Assembly: GCA_020851555.1 (NCBI GenBank)
Contig: JADZCM010000038.1
Location: 1 to 64,000 of the forward strand
DNA length: 64,000 bases
DNA from: Bryobacterales bacterium
Lineage (GTDB): Bacteria > Acidobacteriota > Terriglobia > Bryobacterales > Bryobacteraceae
Reading direction: 5' to 3'
Shown here: one piece after another, positions 15,452 to 25,938 of the stretch
How positions within the stretch are numbered: position 1 is the stretch's first letter
How the letters are laid out: each line of letters starts with the position of its first letter
The notes under the pieces: generated by a model
What the model saw: only the letters and a program-made list of their open reading frames with translations
Told to the model about the DNA's origin: nothing
The model's database searches: none
Position numbers and translations under genes: made by a program

Positions 15452-16221
15452 GACCAGATCTCCGGGAACTCGAAGCCCGCGGAGTCAATGGCCTGGCCGC
15501 CGCGGATTCCTCCCCCCGCCACCAGCGCCGCGTGCTGTGGGTAGTGGTCCCGTCCGCGCTGGAAATTCAGGGGGCCGGGCGTCCGGCCGAACTCGCCCAT
15601 TGCCACCACCAGCGTTTCCGCGAGCAGGCCGTCTTCTTTCAAGCCGGCCAGGAGCGCGCCCAGCCCGGCGTCGAACCGGCGGGCGAGCGAACCGGGATTG
15701 GCGGCGTCCAGCGTCGTCTCGTAGATCTCCGCGTGAGAGTCCCACCCGCCCAGCGTAATCTGAAGACGGAGACCCGTATGCGCCTCCCGTATCCGTGTTC
15801 GGGCATCCGCGCACGCCTCTTCGAAGCTGCCCGGAATGGAGGCGGCGCACGGAAATCCATACACGGACTCGGAGCCGAGAATCCCCACGGAAGTGAACGA
15901 CGGCAGGCAGGACTGTGCGGCGGGGTGGCAGGTCGACGGAGCCTGCAATCCGCGAAGGAACGAAATGCAATCCCTCTGCGCGGCGATTTGAGGCAACAGG
16001 CCCTGAGGCAGGCACAGCCCGCCCGCCGCCGCCGGACGGAACCAGCCCGGGGTCCAGGGGCCTGCCTGGAAGTCGAACATGTCCGACTGGCTGGGACCTC
16101 CCGCCATCAGCACGAAGACACAATGGCGCGCACGGGCGGCTCCCGCCAGGCTCCCGCCGGCGGCAACGGCCGCCAGCCGCAGGAAGGCCCGCCGCGCCAT
16201 AAAGGTTGGTCTGTCCGTCAC
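15448..16221 (-). CDS. DUF1501 family protein, short/truncated form
   Basis: 257-aa exported protein of the sulfatase-like DUF1501 family. A twin-arginine-type leader is visible (RRAFLRLAAVAAGG), then FVLMAGGPSQSDMFDF, GGWDSHAEIY, MGEFGRTPG and GRDHYPQHA, the metal-site-like family motifs. Typical DUF1501 proteins have 400-480 residues. Here a central segment is missing and the chain stops soon after the GGGIRGGQAIDSAG region, without the usual C-terminal domain. It may be a naturally minimal member or a shortened gene. The start could also be the ATG in front of ARRAFLRL. Confidence 0.75.
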   Translation of the reverse strand: MTDRPTFMARRAFLRLAAVAAGGSLAGAARARHCVFVLMAGGPSQSDMFDFQAGPWTPGWFRPAAAGGLCLPQGLLPQIAAQRDCISFLRGLQAPSTCHPAAQSCLPSFTSVGILGSESVYGFPCAASIPGSFEEACADARTRIREAHTGLRLQITLGGWDSHAEIYETTLDAANPGSLARRFDAGLGALLAGLKEDGLLAETLVVAMGEFGRTPGPLNFQRGRDHYPQHAALVAGGGIRGGQAIDSAGFEFPEIWS

Positions 16222-16351
16222 CGGTGGCGTCTCCTGTCGGGGTTCCAGTCTCCCTTATACACCACTGGCGGTGGAAAATCCTTTCCGCCGGGAGGACAAT
16301 TGAATTGGGCGCCGAAACCTCAGGAAGCGGGTTTGCGTCCTAGAGGTCGTA

Positions 16352-16969
16352 ATGAGGCTCCTCTTCTTTCTAGTTTTGGCTCTGCCGCTGGCGGCGCAGC
16401 CGCCCTACCCGAAGCACAACGTATCCTTCGGGGTGGGAGCCGGACTGCCCGGGGCAGAGCTCACGGGCCCGTTCGGAAACAGCGCAGGGGTCACTGTAAA
16501 CTACGGATACCGCTGGCAGCGCTGGCTCCAGGCTGACCTGGGCCTCGACACGCTGTTCGGCGCCGCCCGAGTCCGTGACTTCGTGCCGACCGAGTTCGGC
16601 TATCTCCGCATCCGCGACTTCCAGTTCCTGGTTCCCTTCGGAGGCCGCCTGGTTCTGCCGCTGCAAGAGGGACGGACGCAGCTTTCCTTCGGGGGAGGCG
16701 GAGCCTACATGCGCTACTCCGAGCGCCTGCGCCAGCCCAGCAGTTACTATCATTTCGAGTGCCCGGACTGCCAGGCTCGCAGCGGTTGGGGCAGCTATGC
16801 CCTGGTGGGCGGCAGCTTCGCCCTGGACCGCTACCAGCGTTTCAGGGTGGGAGTCACCTCGAAGCTCTACCGCGGCCACACCGACGGCGGCCGTTTGGGC
16901 GCTCTTCCGGGAGTGGAGTCGCTGGACCGCTGGATCAACCTCTTCGCCGACTTCACCATCGGTTTCTGA
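16352..16969 (+). CDS. Predicted outer-membrane beta-barrel protein
   Basis: 205-aa protein with a signal peptide (MRLLFFLVLALPLAAQ). It then has alternating strands with glycine and aromatic residues such as NVSFGVGAGLPGAELTG, GVTVNYGYRWQRWLQADLG, QLSFGGGGAYMRYSERL and a final NLFADFTIGF ending in phenylalanine, as porin-like barrels do. About eight strands fit the length, as in OmpA/OmpW-like small barrels. A CPDC motif in one loop could form a disulfide. No specific family was recognised. Confidence 0.65.
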   Translation: MRLLFFLVLALPLAAQPPYPKHNVSFGVGAGLPGAELTGPFGNSAGVTVNYGYRWQRWLQADLGLDTLFGAARVRDFVPTEFGYLRIRDFQFLVPFGGRLVLPLQEGRTQLSFGGGGAYMRYSERLRQPSSYYHFECPDCQARSGWGSYALVGGSFALDRYQRFRVGVTSKLYRGHTDGGRLGALPGVESLDRWINLFADFTIGF

Positions 16970-17019
16970 CAGACCGCGGCACGTTCCGCCGCAAGCCGCA
17001 AGATCCTCTTGGAGAGACC

Positions 17020-17490
17020 CTACTGCATCTCGGGGCTGGTGGCGGTGGCGGGGTCCGCGCCCCAGTTCTGCCGCAGGACCATGGTCTGGTCCGAGTAGAA
17101 GCTGCGCCGGCCGTCGCGGTTGAACGCCACCGGGGTCGCCAGAACGCGGTAGCCGGTGGGGGTGGTCTCCAGCACGAACTTGTAGCCGCCCTTAATTCCC
17201 GTGGCGAGGTCGGAGGGAATCAGGTCCGCCGCGCCGGGTCCTTCCTGTCCGCCGGCGGGGGGGCCAAGCTCCGCCAGCGTGGCCGCGAAGCGCCCGAACT
17301 GGGAGTTGTACTGCGTCTGCGCCGTGTGGATGGTCCGGATGGCGCTCATGGCGGCGGTTTCACGGGCGTTCATCAGGTACTGGCTGAACTTCGGAGCGGC
17401 TGCGCTGATCAGCACGACAATGATGGCGATGACAATCAGCAGCTCAATAAGGGTAAAACCGCCACGACGGCTCCGCTGGGCTCGTTCCAT
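17020..17490 (-). CDS. Type IV pilin / pseudopilin-like protein
   Basis: 156-aa prepilin. The leader MERAQRSRRGG is followed by FTLIELLIVIAIIVVLISAAAP, the class III signal cleaved by PilD between G and F, with the conserved glutamate at +5. The rest is a small globular head beginning with a helix (NARETAAMSAIRTIHTAQTQYN), as in GspG/PilA-like pilins. The start at 17490 was chosen because it directly precedes the leader; upstream codons add an unnatural extension. It lies 66 bp after the M28 peptidase gene. Pili or a type II secretion pseudopilus are both possible. Confidence 0.85.
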   Translation of the reverse strand: MERAQRSRRGGFTLIELLIVIAIIVVLISAAAPKFSQYLMNARETAAMSAIRTIHTAQTQYNSQFGRFAATLAELGPPAGGQEGPGAADLIPSDLATGIKGGYKFVLETTPTGYRVLATPVAFNRDGRRSFYSDQTMVLRQNWGADPATATSPEMQ

Positions 17491-17556
17491 TACACGCACT
17501 CTCTCCCTTAGATTATGACGCCGGGCGGCCCGAAAGCGTTGAGCGGACACGGCCGG

Positions 17557-19037
17557 CTACTTCCCTGCCAGGATCTTCTCCCGGGCGCGGATGTAACGCT
17601 CCGCGCGCGGGTTCTCTTTGTTCCACTGGGGCGCTTCGCCGCTGTCCGCCAGCCGGTAGATGCCCAGCGCCACGGCGCGAGCCACCCGCGCCATATTGCC
17701 GTAGTCCAGCTTCTCCCACTCGTCGCCCGGCCGATGGTAGTCCGGAAACGTATAACCAACCGAAAGGGTGTGTGCGGGAACGCCGAGCGCGGCCAGCGCG
17801 GCGTTGTCGCTCCGGCTGTAATACAAGTCGCTGCGCTTCGCGTCCTTCAACACCTGCACATCCAGTTCTGCGCCGGCCTGCCGCAGCACCTCGGTGATGC
17901 TGGTGTAGTCGAAGCCCGTGACGTTGTACTGGCCCACCCGCGGCCCCGAATCGTCATCGGTGCGGCCCATCTGTTCCAGGTTGACGTGCGCCACGGTCCG
18001 CGCCAGAGGAAACAGCGGATGGCCGGCGTAGTACCTTGAACCGAGCATGCCGCGCTCCTCGCCGAAGAACGTCATGAAAACGATGCTGCGCTTGGGCCTG
18101 GCAGGGAGCGATGCCAGCGCGTTGGCGATCTCGATGACGAGGGCGGTCCCGCTGGCGTTATCGTTGGCGCCGTTGAACAGCCGGTCGCCGGAGCCGGCGG
18201 GAGACACGCCGAGGTGATCGTAGTGCGCGGTGAGCAGCACGTAGGTGTCCCGCAGCAGGGCGTGGGAGCCGCGCAGAACGCCGGCTACGTTGCGCAGCTT
18301 CACGGGCGTGCTGACCGGAGCGGGAACCCTCAGCGAAACCGCGGCCTCCCTGGCTTGGGCGAGCGCCTCCCGCACCCCGGCGTCCCACACCCTCAGCATC
18401 GGGTAAGGGGGAACCGTGACGGGTTCCGAAGCCTCCACCAGCCTCGGCCCGTATCCGGTTGGCGCCGGGCTCGGGCTGAGGGTGATGATCAAGGACGGCG
18501 GCGGGGAGCCTTGCAGCGCCGCGCGCAAGGCGAGCATCGCCGTCCCCGTGCTGCGCGACTCGAAGACCAACGCCCTGCCTCGCGCTGCCTCGCCGTGCAG
18601 CGCCGTCATCGCGGCCGGATCATCTTCCCGCAACTTCAGCACCTTCGCGCCTCTCACCTCCCGCGCAGCGAAATCTTCCAGCGCGACCGCAGCCTTGTCG
18701 GGGACCACGGTCCTGCCGTCGATCTCAAACGATAGCTCCATGCCCTCCACGTCCGGCGTGTAGGAGATGAAATCCGCAGTCTGGAAATACCCCTCATCTC
18801 CGGCCGGCTCCAGCCCGGCGCGCCGGAACTGCGCGGCAATGAACTCGGCGGCGATGTCCAGTTCGGGCGAGGGCGTCGGGCGGCCCTTGAGAACGTCCGA
18901 GGCCAGGAAGGAAACGTCGGATCTCAGCGCTTCGGCAGTCAGCCGGGCGGCGATCTCGCCGGCCAAAGAAGCGGTCTGCGCCGCCGCGGCGGCGGCGAGC
19001 AGCAGGGCGCAGGCCGCGCTCCGCAGAAGCTTGGCGG

Positions 19038-19041
<4 letters not shown>
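17557..19041 (-). CDS. Secreted M28-family metallopeptidase
   Basis: 494-aa protein with a signal peptide (ending AAAAAAQ), a PA-like insert, and a C-terminal M28 aminopeptidase domain. The expected two-zinc site is visible: AHYDH (His), GANDNASG (bridging Asp), FFGEE (catalytic Glu plus ligand), a fourth ligand position occupied by Glu (HVNLEQMG, where many members have Asp) and YHRPGDE (His). It probably removes N-terminal residues from peptides in the periplasm. It overlaps the kdsA stop by 4 bp, so it belongs to the kdsB-pyrG-kdsA transcription unit. Confidence 0.88.
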
Positions 19042-21519
<2,478 letters not shown>

Positions 21520-22278
21520 TCATCCCATTCTCAGCCCGGCTTCCATCCATGCCCGCACACGCTCCAGGTCCTCCGGCGTATCGACGCCCACCGATTCGCT
21601 GGCCGTCTCGATGACCCGGATCTTGAAGCCATTCTCCAGGGCCCGCAGTTGCTCCAATTTCTCCGCCTCTTCCAGGGGGCCGGCCGGCAGGCAGGAGTAG
21701 GCGAGCAGGAACTCCCTCCGAAACGCATACAACCCGATGTGCTTGTAGTGCACGGTCCCGCCGGACCGGGCGTAAGGAATCATGGATCTTGAAAAGTACA
21801 GCGCGTGGCCGGACCGGTCCGTCACCACCTTGACTACGTTCGGGTCTTCCAGTTCACCGGGGCCGTCGATCCGTTTCTTGAGGGTGCTCATGGGAGTTTC
21901 GTGCGATTGCAGCAACCCGTTCACCGCGGCGTCGATCGTCGCCGGGTCCAGCAGCGGCTCGTCCCCCTGGATGTTGACCACCAGCGCGGCCGCCGGGTCG
22001 CCGGCCGCCACCTCGGCGCAGCGGTCGGATCCGGAGCGGTGTCCGGAACCGGTCATGCGGGCCGGCGCGCCGAAACGCCCGGCGGCCTCCAGGATGCGCT
22101 CATCGTCGGTGGCGATCACCAGCCTGCTCAGCGTGCGCGACCGGGCTGCCCGCTCCCACACGTGCTGAAGCATGGGTTTACCGGCGATGGGGGCGAGTGG
22201 CTTACCGGGGAACCTCGAAGAGGCGTAGCGCGCCGGGATGACCCCTAGAATCTCCTGCGGCACGTTCGATAATAGCAT
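21520..22278 (-). CDS. kdsB: 3-deoxy-manno-octulosonate cytidylyltransferase
   Basis: 252-aa enzyme activating Kdo with CTP to CMP-Kdo. Family motifs are GVIPARYASSRFPGKPLA at the N-terminus, GKPMLQHVWERA, VIATDDERI, NIQGDEPL and HIGLYAFRREFL. The ATG at 22278 gives the normal N-terminus; a longer upstream frame has no similarity. First gene of the kdsB-pyrG-kdsA-peptidase run, divergent from the VWA genes. Confidence 0.95.
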   Translation of the reverse strand: MLLSNVPQEILGVIPARYASSRFPGKPLAPIAGKPMLQHVWERAARSRTLSRLVIATDDERILEAAGRFGAPARMTGSGHRSGSDRCAEVAAGDPAAALVVNIQGDEPLLDPATIDAAVNGLLQSHETPMSTLKKRIDGPGELEDPNVVKVVTDRSGHALYFSRSMIPYARSGGTVHYKHIGLYAFRREFLLAYSCLPAGPLEEAEKLEQLRALENGFKIRVIETASESVGVDTPEDLERVRAWMEAGLRMG

Positions 22279-22298
22279 GAAGCCGCGAATCCCTGTGC

Positions 22299-22304
22299 TA
22301 TACT
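22299..22304 (+). promoter_or_regulatory. Candidate -10 box for the VWA genes
   Basis: TATACT sits 31 bp before the ATG at 22336 in the short divergent gap after kdsB. No good -35 box was found at 16-18 bp. Confidence 0.3.
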
Positions 22305-22335
22305 CAGGGCAGCGAAAGTGAGCTGGGCGGACGCC

Positions 22336-23355
22336 ATGGCCAAGCACCTGCCAGCCAAATTAGCGGTTCTGGGTTTCTCCGTTGTTCTGGCCTTTGCCGG
22401 GGCGCTCCTCGGACGCGCGGAGGAGACCGCGCGGGCCCAAGGTCCTCCCCCCAGGGTGCAAATCGTCCCCAAGACCGGCTCGCCCGGACTCCCCGACCCC
22501 GACACTCCCCGCTCCAACCTTCGCGTGGACACGCAACTGGTTCTGATTCCGGTCACCGTGACGGATCCCCTGAACCGGGTGGTGACCGGTCTGGACAAGG
22601 ACTACTTCCGCCTGGAGGAGGACAACGTCAGCCAGGTCATCTCCCACTTCGCCAGTGAGGACGCGCCGATTTCGGCGGGAATCGTCTTCGACACCAGCGG
22701 GAGCATGGGCAACAAGCTCCAGAAATCGCGGCAGGCGGTGGCGGAGTTCTCCAAAACCGCCAACCCGCGCGATGAGTTCTTCCTGGTGCAGTTCAACTCC
22801 AGCCCGGAGCTCACCGTTCCGTTCACGACCGCCACCGAGGAAATCCAGAACCGGATCACGTTCACCCAGTCCCGGGGCAGGACGGCGCTTCTGGACGCCG
22901 TCTATCTGGCGCTGCACGAGATGAAGAAGGCCAGCAACCCGCGCAAGGCCCTGCTGGTGATCTCGGACGGGGGCGACAACAGCAGCCGCTACACCGAGGG
23001 CGAGGTCCGGAACCTGGTGCGGGAGGCTGACGTGCAGGTCTATGGGATCGGCATTTTCGAGCCCCTCGGTTCGCGGGGGCGGACGGCCGAAGAACTGGCG
23101 GGGCCGAGTCTGCTCGATGACATCGCCCAGCAGACCGGAGGACGCGCCTATCCCGTGGAGAACCTGAACGACTTGCCCGACATCGCGCACAAGATCGGAA
23201 TCGAGCTGCGCAATCAGTACGTCCTGGGATATTCCCCCACCAACCAGGTGCGAGACGGCAAATACCGCCGCGTCAGGGTAAAAGTGGTGCAACCCCGCGG
23301 GTTCCCTCCCCTGCGAGCTTTCTGGCGGCTTGGATACTATGCTCCGTCTCAATAG
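22336..23355 (+). CDS. Secreted VWA-domain protein (acidobacterial type), first of a tandem pair
   Basis: 339-aa protein with an N-terminal membrane/signal segment (LAVLGFSVVLAFAGALLG). A beta-rich linker (VDTQLVLIPVTVTDPLNRVVTGLDKDYFRLEED) is followed by a von Willebrand A domain. The MIDAS motif DTSGSMGNK is intact, with a downstream threonine/aspartate region (SRGRTALLDAV, ISDGGDNSS). The layout fits the 'VWFA-related Acidobacterial domain' family, of unknown role, probably periplasmic or surface metal-dependent protein binding. GTG 22318 is an alternative start. Its end overlaps the second VWA gene by 17 bp. Confidence 0.8.
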   Translation: MAKHLPAKLAVLGFSVVLAFAGALLGRAEETARAQGPPPRVQIVPKTGSPGLPDPDTPRSNLRVDTQLVLIPVTVTDPLNRVVTGLDKDYFRLEEDNVSQVISHFASEDAPISAGIVFDTSGSMGNKLQKSRQAVAEFSKTANPRDEFFLVQFNSSPELTVPFTTATEEIQNRITFTQSRGRTALLDAVYLALHEMKKASNPRKALLVISDGGDNSSRYTEGEVRNLVREADVQVYGIGIFEPLGSRGRTAEELAGPSLLDDIAQQTGGRAYPVENLNDLPDIAHKIGIELRNQYVLGYSPTNQVRDGKYRRVRVKVVQPRGFPPLRAFWRLGYYAPSQ

Positions 23356-24313
23356 CCCCCATCTGATATCCGCGCTGTCGCTCGCTCTCCTCGCCCTGGC
23401 GCTTCCGGCGCAGGACCCGGTGTTCCGCTCCGACACGCGGCTGGTGGTGCTGCAAGCCACCGTGGTGGACCGCAACGGCAAGCTCGTTACGAACCTGCCG
23501 CGGAAGGCGTTCAGAGTCTACGAGAACAACGTTGAACAGCAGATCCATACGTTCCTCCAGGAAGACGTACCCGTCTCGCTGGGCCTGGTGATCGACAACA
23601 GCGGCAGCATGCGGGACCGCCGGGAGACGGTGGAATCCGCCTGCCTGGGCCTGGTCAAGGCGTCCAACCGCGAGGATCAGGTCTTCATCGTGAACTTCAA
23701 CGACGAGGCCTACCTGGACGCCCCGTTCACCAGCAGCATCGAGAAACTCGAAGAGGGCGTGGCGCGCATCGATTCCCGCGGCGGGACGGCCATGCGCGAC
23801 GCCATCAGCATGTCCATCGACTACCTGAAGGAGGAGGGCAAGCTGGACAAGAAGGTGCTCATGGTGATCACGGACGGAGATGACAACGCCAGCGCCGTGA
23901 CGCTGGAGCAACTCGTGCGAAAGGCCCAGCAATCCGAGGTCTTGATCTACGGGATCGGGCTGCTGGACCAGGAGGACCGCGGGGCCGCCCGGCGCGCTCA
24001 GCGCGCCATTCGCACGATCTGCGAAGCCTCCGGGGGGCTGGCGTTCTTCCCGGCCACGCTGGCGGAAGTGGGGGATCTCACCCTTCAGGTCGCGCACGAA
24101 CTCCGCAACCAGTACACCATCGCCTACACGCCCTCGAACCAGACGCTGGACGGCAACTACCGGTCCATCCGCCTCAAGGTGGACGCGCCCGACCGGCCCG
24201 TGGCCCGCACTCGCACCGGCTACTATGCCACGCCCGACGAGCAGGCGCGGCCGTCCGCCAAGCCCCGCCTCAGCGTGGATTCCAGGCCCCGGGAAACAGA
24301 GGCCAACCCGTAA
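23339..24313 (+). CDS. Secreted VWA-domain protein (acidobacterial type), second of a tandem pair
   Basis: 324-aa paralogue of the preceding gene with the same order: signal peptide (ISALSLALLALALPAQ), linker (RSDTRLVVLQATVVDRNGKLVTNLPRKAFRVYEN) and VWA domain with MIDAS DNSGSMRDR, FNDEA, SRGGTAMRDAI and ITDGDDNAS. Both end with a strand in which ELRNQY is followed by (V/T)(L/I)(G/A)Y(S/T)P(T/S)NQ. Overlapping reading frames mean coordinated expression, and the pair may act as a heteromer. No enzymatic motif is seen. Confidence 0.8.
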   Translation: MLRLNSPHLISALSLALLALALPAQDPVFRSDTRLVVLQATVVDRNGKLVTNLPRKAFRVYENNVEQQIHTFLQEDVPVSLGLVIDNSGSMRDRRETVESACLGLVKASNREDQVFIVNFNDEAYLDAPFTSSIEKLEEGVARIDSRGGTAMRDAISMSIDYLKEEGKLDKKVLMVITDGDDNASAVTLEQLVRKAQQSEVLIYGIGLLDQEDRGAARRAQRAIRTICEASGGLAFFPATLAEVGDLTLQVAHELRNQYTIAYTPSNQTLDGNYRSIRLKVDAPDRPVARTRTGYYATPDEQARPSAKPRLSVDSRPRETEANP

Positions 24314-24370
24314 ACGCTCCCCGGCCGGCTGCCAGGCTCGAACAGTTTACGGCTACGGGTCCGCCGGCGG

Positions 24371-25894
24371 TTACTTCTCCTCGTGATACTCCTCTTCGGT
24401 ATTGACCGCCCAGATGTTTTCCTTGGAGGAGATCCCCGCCACGATGTTGTCCACGGCGGTCATGGCCGTCAGCATGGAATGATCCTGGTTGTTGTAGCGG
24501 TGCATTCCGTTCCGGCCGATGAGGTACAGGTTCTCGAAACGGTCCAGGTATTCGCGGAGCACTCCGAAGTTCTCGTAGGCGCCGAAGTAGGCCGGGTAGG
24601 TTTTCTGGGTGCGGATCACGGTTGCGTCCCGGACCAGGGCGGGGTCGAGAACGCCGATTCTCTCCAGTTCCGTCTTGGCCAGTTCGACCAGTTCCGCGTC
24701 GGTGCGCGTCCACAGCGAATCGCCTTCGAAGCAGAAGTACTCCAGGCCGATCCAGACTTTGGACGGGTCGGCGGCCAGGTAAGGACTCCAGTTGTGGAAC
24801 AACTGGAGCCGCCCGACCAGAACGTCGGGCTCCTGTATGTAGATCCAGTTGTCCTCGATGGGGCCTCCTCCGGTTTCGTGGACCTCGAGCCTGTCCGCCA
24901 GTAAGCCTACGGTGATGAAATCGCGGTACTCCAGCGCCTCCGCGGTCTCCCGGACGGGTGGGGGCACGTCAGCGTCGAGCGCCCTCACCAGGTCCTTCAC
25001 GGCCATGGTAGAGAAGAAGCAGTCACCCTCGAAACGCCGGGCCTCTCCCGTGGCAGGGTTCACCGCCGTAACCGCCGTAACGCGCCGGCCCGAGCAGTGA
25101 ATGCCGCGCACCTCCCACCCCGTGAGAACCTGTCCGCCCTTGGAGCCTACCCGCCGGGCCACCTCCTCCCACATCTGACCGGGCCCGTATTTCGGATAGA
25201 GGAAGCGCTCGATGAGCGACGTTTCGGTGCCTCGCTGGGCAACGCCGGCAGACTTCCGGAAAATCTGCCGGAAAAAATGGAGGACCGTCCTGGCGACCGA
25301 CAGCCCCTTGACTCTTTGAGATCCCCACTCGGCGCTGATGCGGTCGCAGGGAACGCCCCAGACCTTTTCGGTGTAGTCCTTGAAGAAGGTCCTGTACAGC
25401 TCTGATCCGAAACGGTTGGTGAAGAACTGCTCCAGGTTGCGCTCGGGTCTTACCGGAAACAGCGCCCTCCAAAGATAACTGAGCCCGATGCGGAGCGTGC
25501 GGCGCGCGCCGAGTTTCGCGAGCGTGCCGGGCGTCAGGCGGATGGGGTAGTCGAAGAATTTGCGGAGGAAGTAGATGCGGGACTTCCGGCTGCGGACCAG
25601 CATCACGCGGTCCACCGAGTCCGGCCGCACCCCGGCGCTCTCCATGGGCAGAATGTCAAACCACCACTGCATGACCCTGTCCGACTTGGAGAAGAACCGG
25701 TGGCCGCCGATGTCGATGCGATTGCCCTTGTAGTTGACGGTGCGCGCGATGCCGCCCATGAACTCGCTTCGCTCCAGCACCACCGGCCGGATCTGTGTGC
25801 GCTCAAGCAATTCGCAGGCGGCGGTGAGACCCGCCGGCCCCGCGCCGATGACGATGGCCGTCTGGCTGGACATCTCTAATGACATTAGCATCAC
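24371..25894 (-). CDS. FAD/NAD(P)-dependent oxidoreductase (protoporphyrinogen oxidase / UDP-galactopyranose mutase-like)
   Basis: 507-aa flavoprotein. The N-terminal Rossmann fold carries [20 protein letters not shown], then [27 protein letters not shown], the amine-oxidase-type second FAD motif. The C-terminal [24 protein letters not shown] closes the FAD site. Similar proteins are annotated as protoporphyrinogen oxidases or as NAD(P)-binding proteins in polysaccharide clusters. The N(Q)DHS ending and the HRFFSK motif resemble the latter group. Substrate unknown. The start could be one of three nearby ATGs. It is divergent from the TonB receptor gene. Confidence 0.75.
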   Translation of the reverse strand: MMLMSLEMSSQTAIVIGAGPAGLTAACELLERTQIRPVVLERSEFMGGIARTVNYKGNRIDIGGHRFFSKSDRVMQWWFDILPMESAGVRPDSVDRVMLVRSRKSRIYFLRKFFDYPIRLTPGTLAKLGARRTLRIGLSYLWRALFPVRPERNLEQFFTNRFGSELYRTFFKDYTEKVWGVPCDRISAEWGSQRVKGLSVARTVLHFFRQIFRKSAGVAQRGTETSLIERFLYPKYGPGQMWEEVARRVGSKGGQVLTGWEVRGIHCSGRRVTAVTAVNPATGEARRFEGDCFFSTMAVKDLVRALDADVPPPVRETAEALEYRDFITVGLLADRLEVHETGGGPIEDNWIYIQEPDVLVGRLQLFHNWSPYLAADPSKVWIGLEYFCFEGDSLWTRTDAELVELAKTELERIGVLDPALVRDATVIRTQKTYPAYFGAYENFGVLREYLDRFENLYLIGRNGMHRYNNQDHSMLTAMTAVDNIVAGISSKENIWAVNTEEEYHEEK

Positions 25895-25928
25895 CCCGGC
25901 GGTAGCACGGAATGAACATTAGTGCTAC
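25876..25928. promoter_or_regulatory. AT-rich palindromes between the oxidoreductase and TonB receptor genes
   Basis: Two structures stand out in this 44-bp gap and its edges. CTAATG-A-CATTAG (25876-25888) is a 6-1-6 palindrome, and its core recurs as aatgaacattag at 25911-25922. GTAGCAC (25902-25908) and GTGCTAC (25922-25928) form a perfect 7-bp inverted repeat just before the receptor start. In a GC-rich genome such AT-rich repeats suggest an operator. The 6-1-6 form is reminiscent of Fur-family boxes, but that link is only suggestive. Confidence 0.45.
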
Positions 25929-25938
25929 GATGGACGGC

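Noticed and set aside
25895-25938. Cobalamin riboswitch before the TonB receptor
   Set aside because: The gap is too short and contains no B12-box-like sequence.
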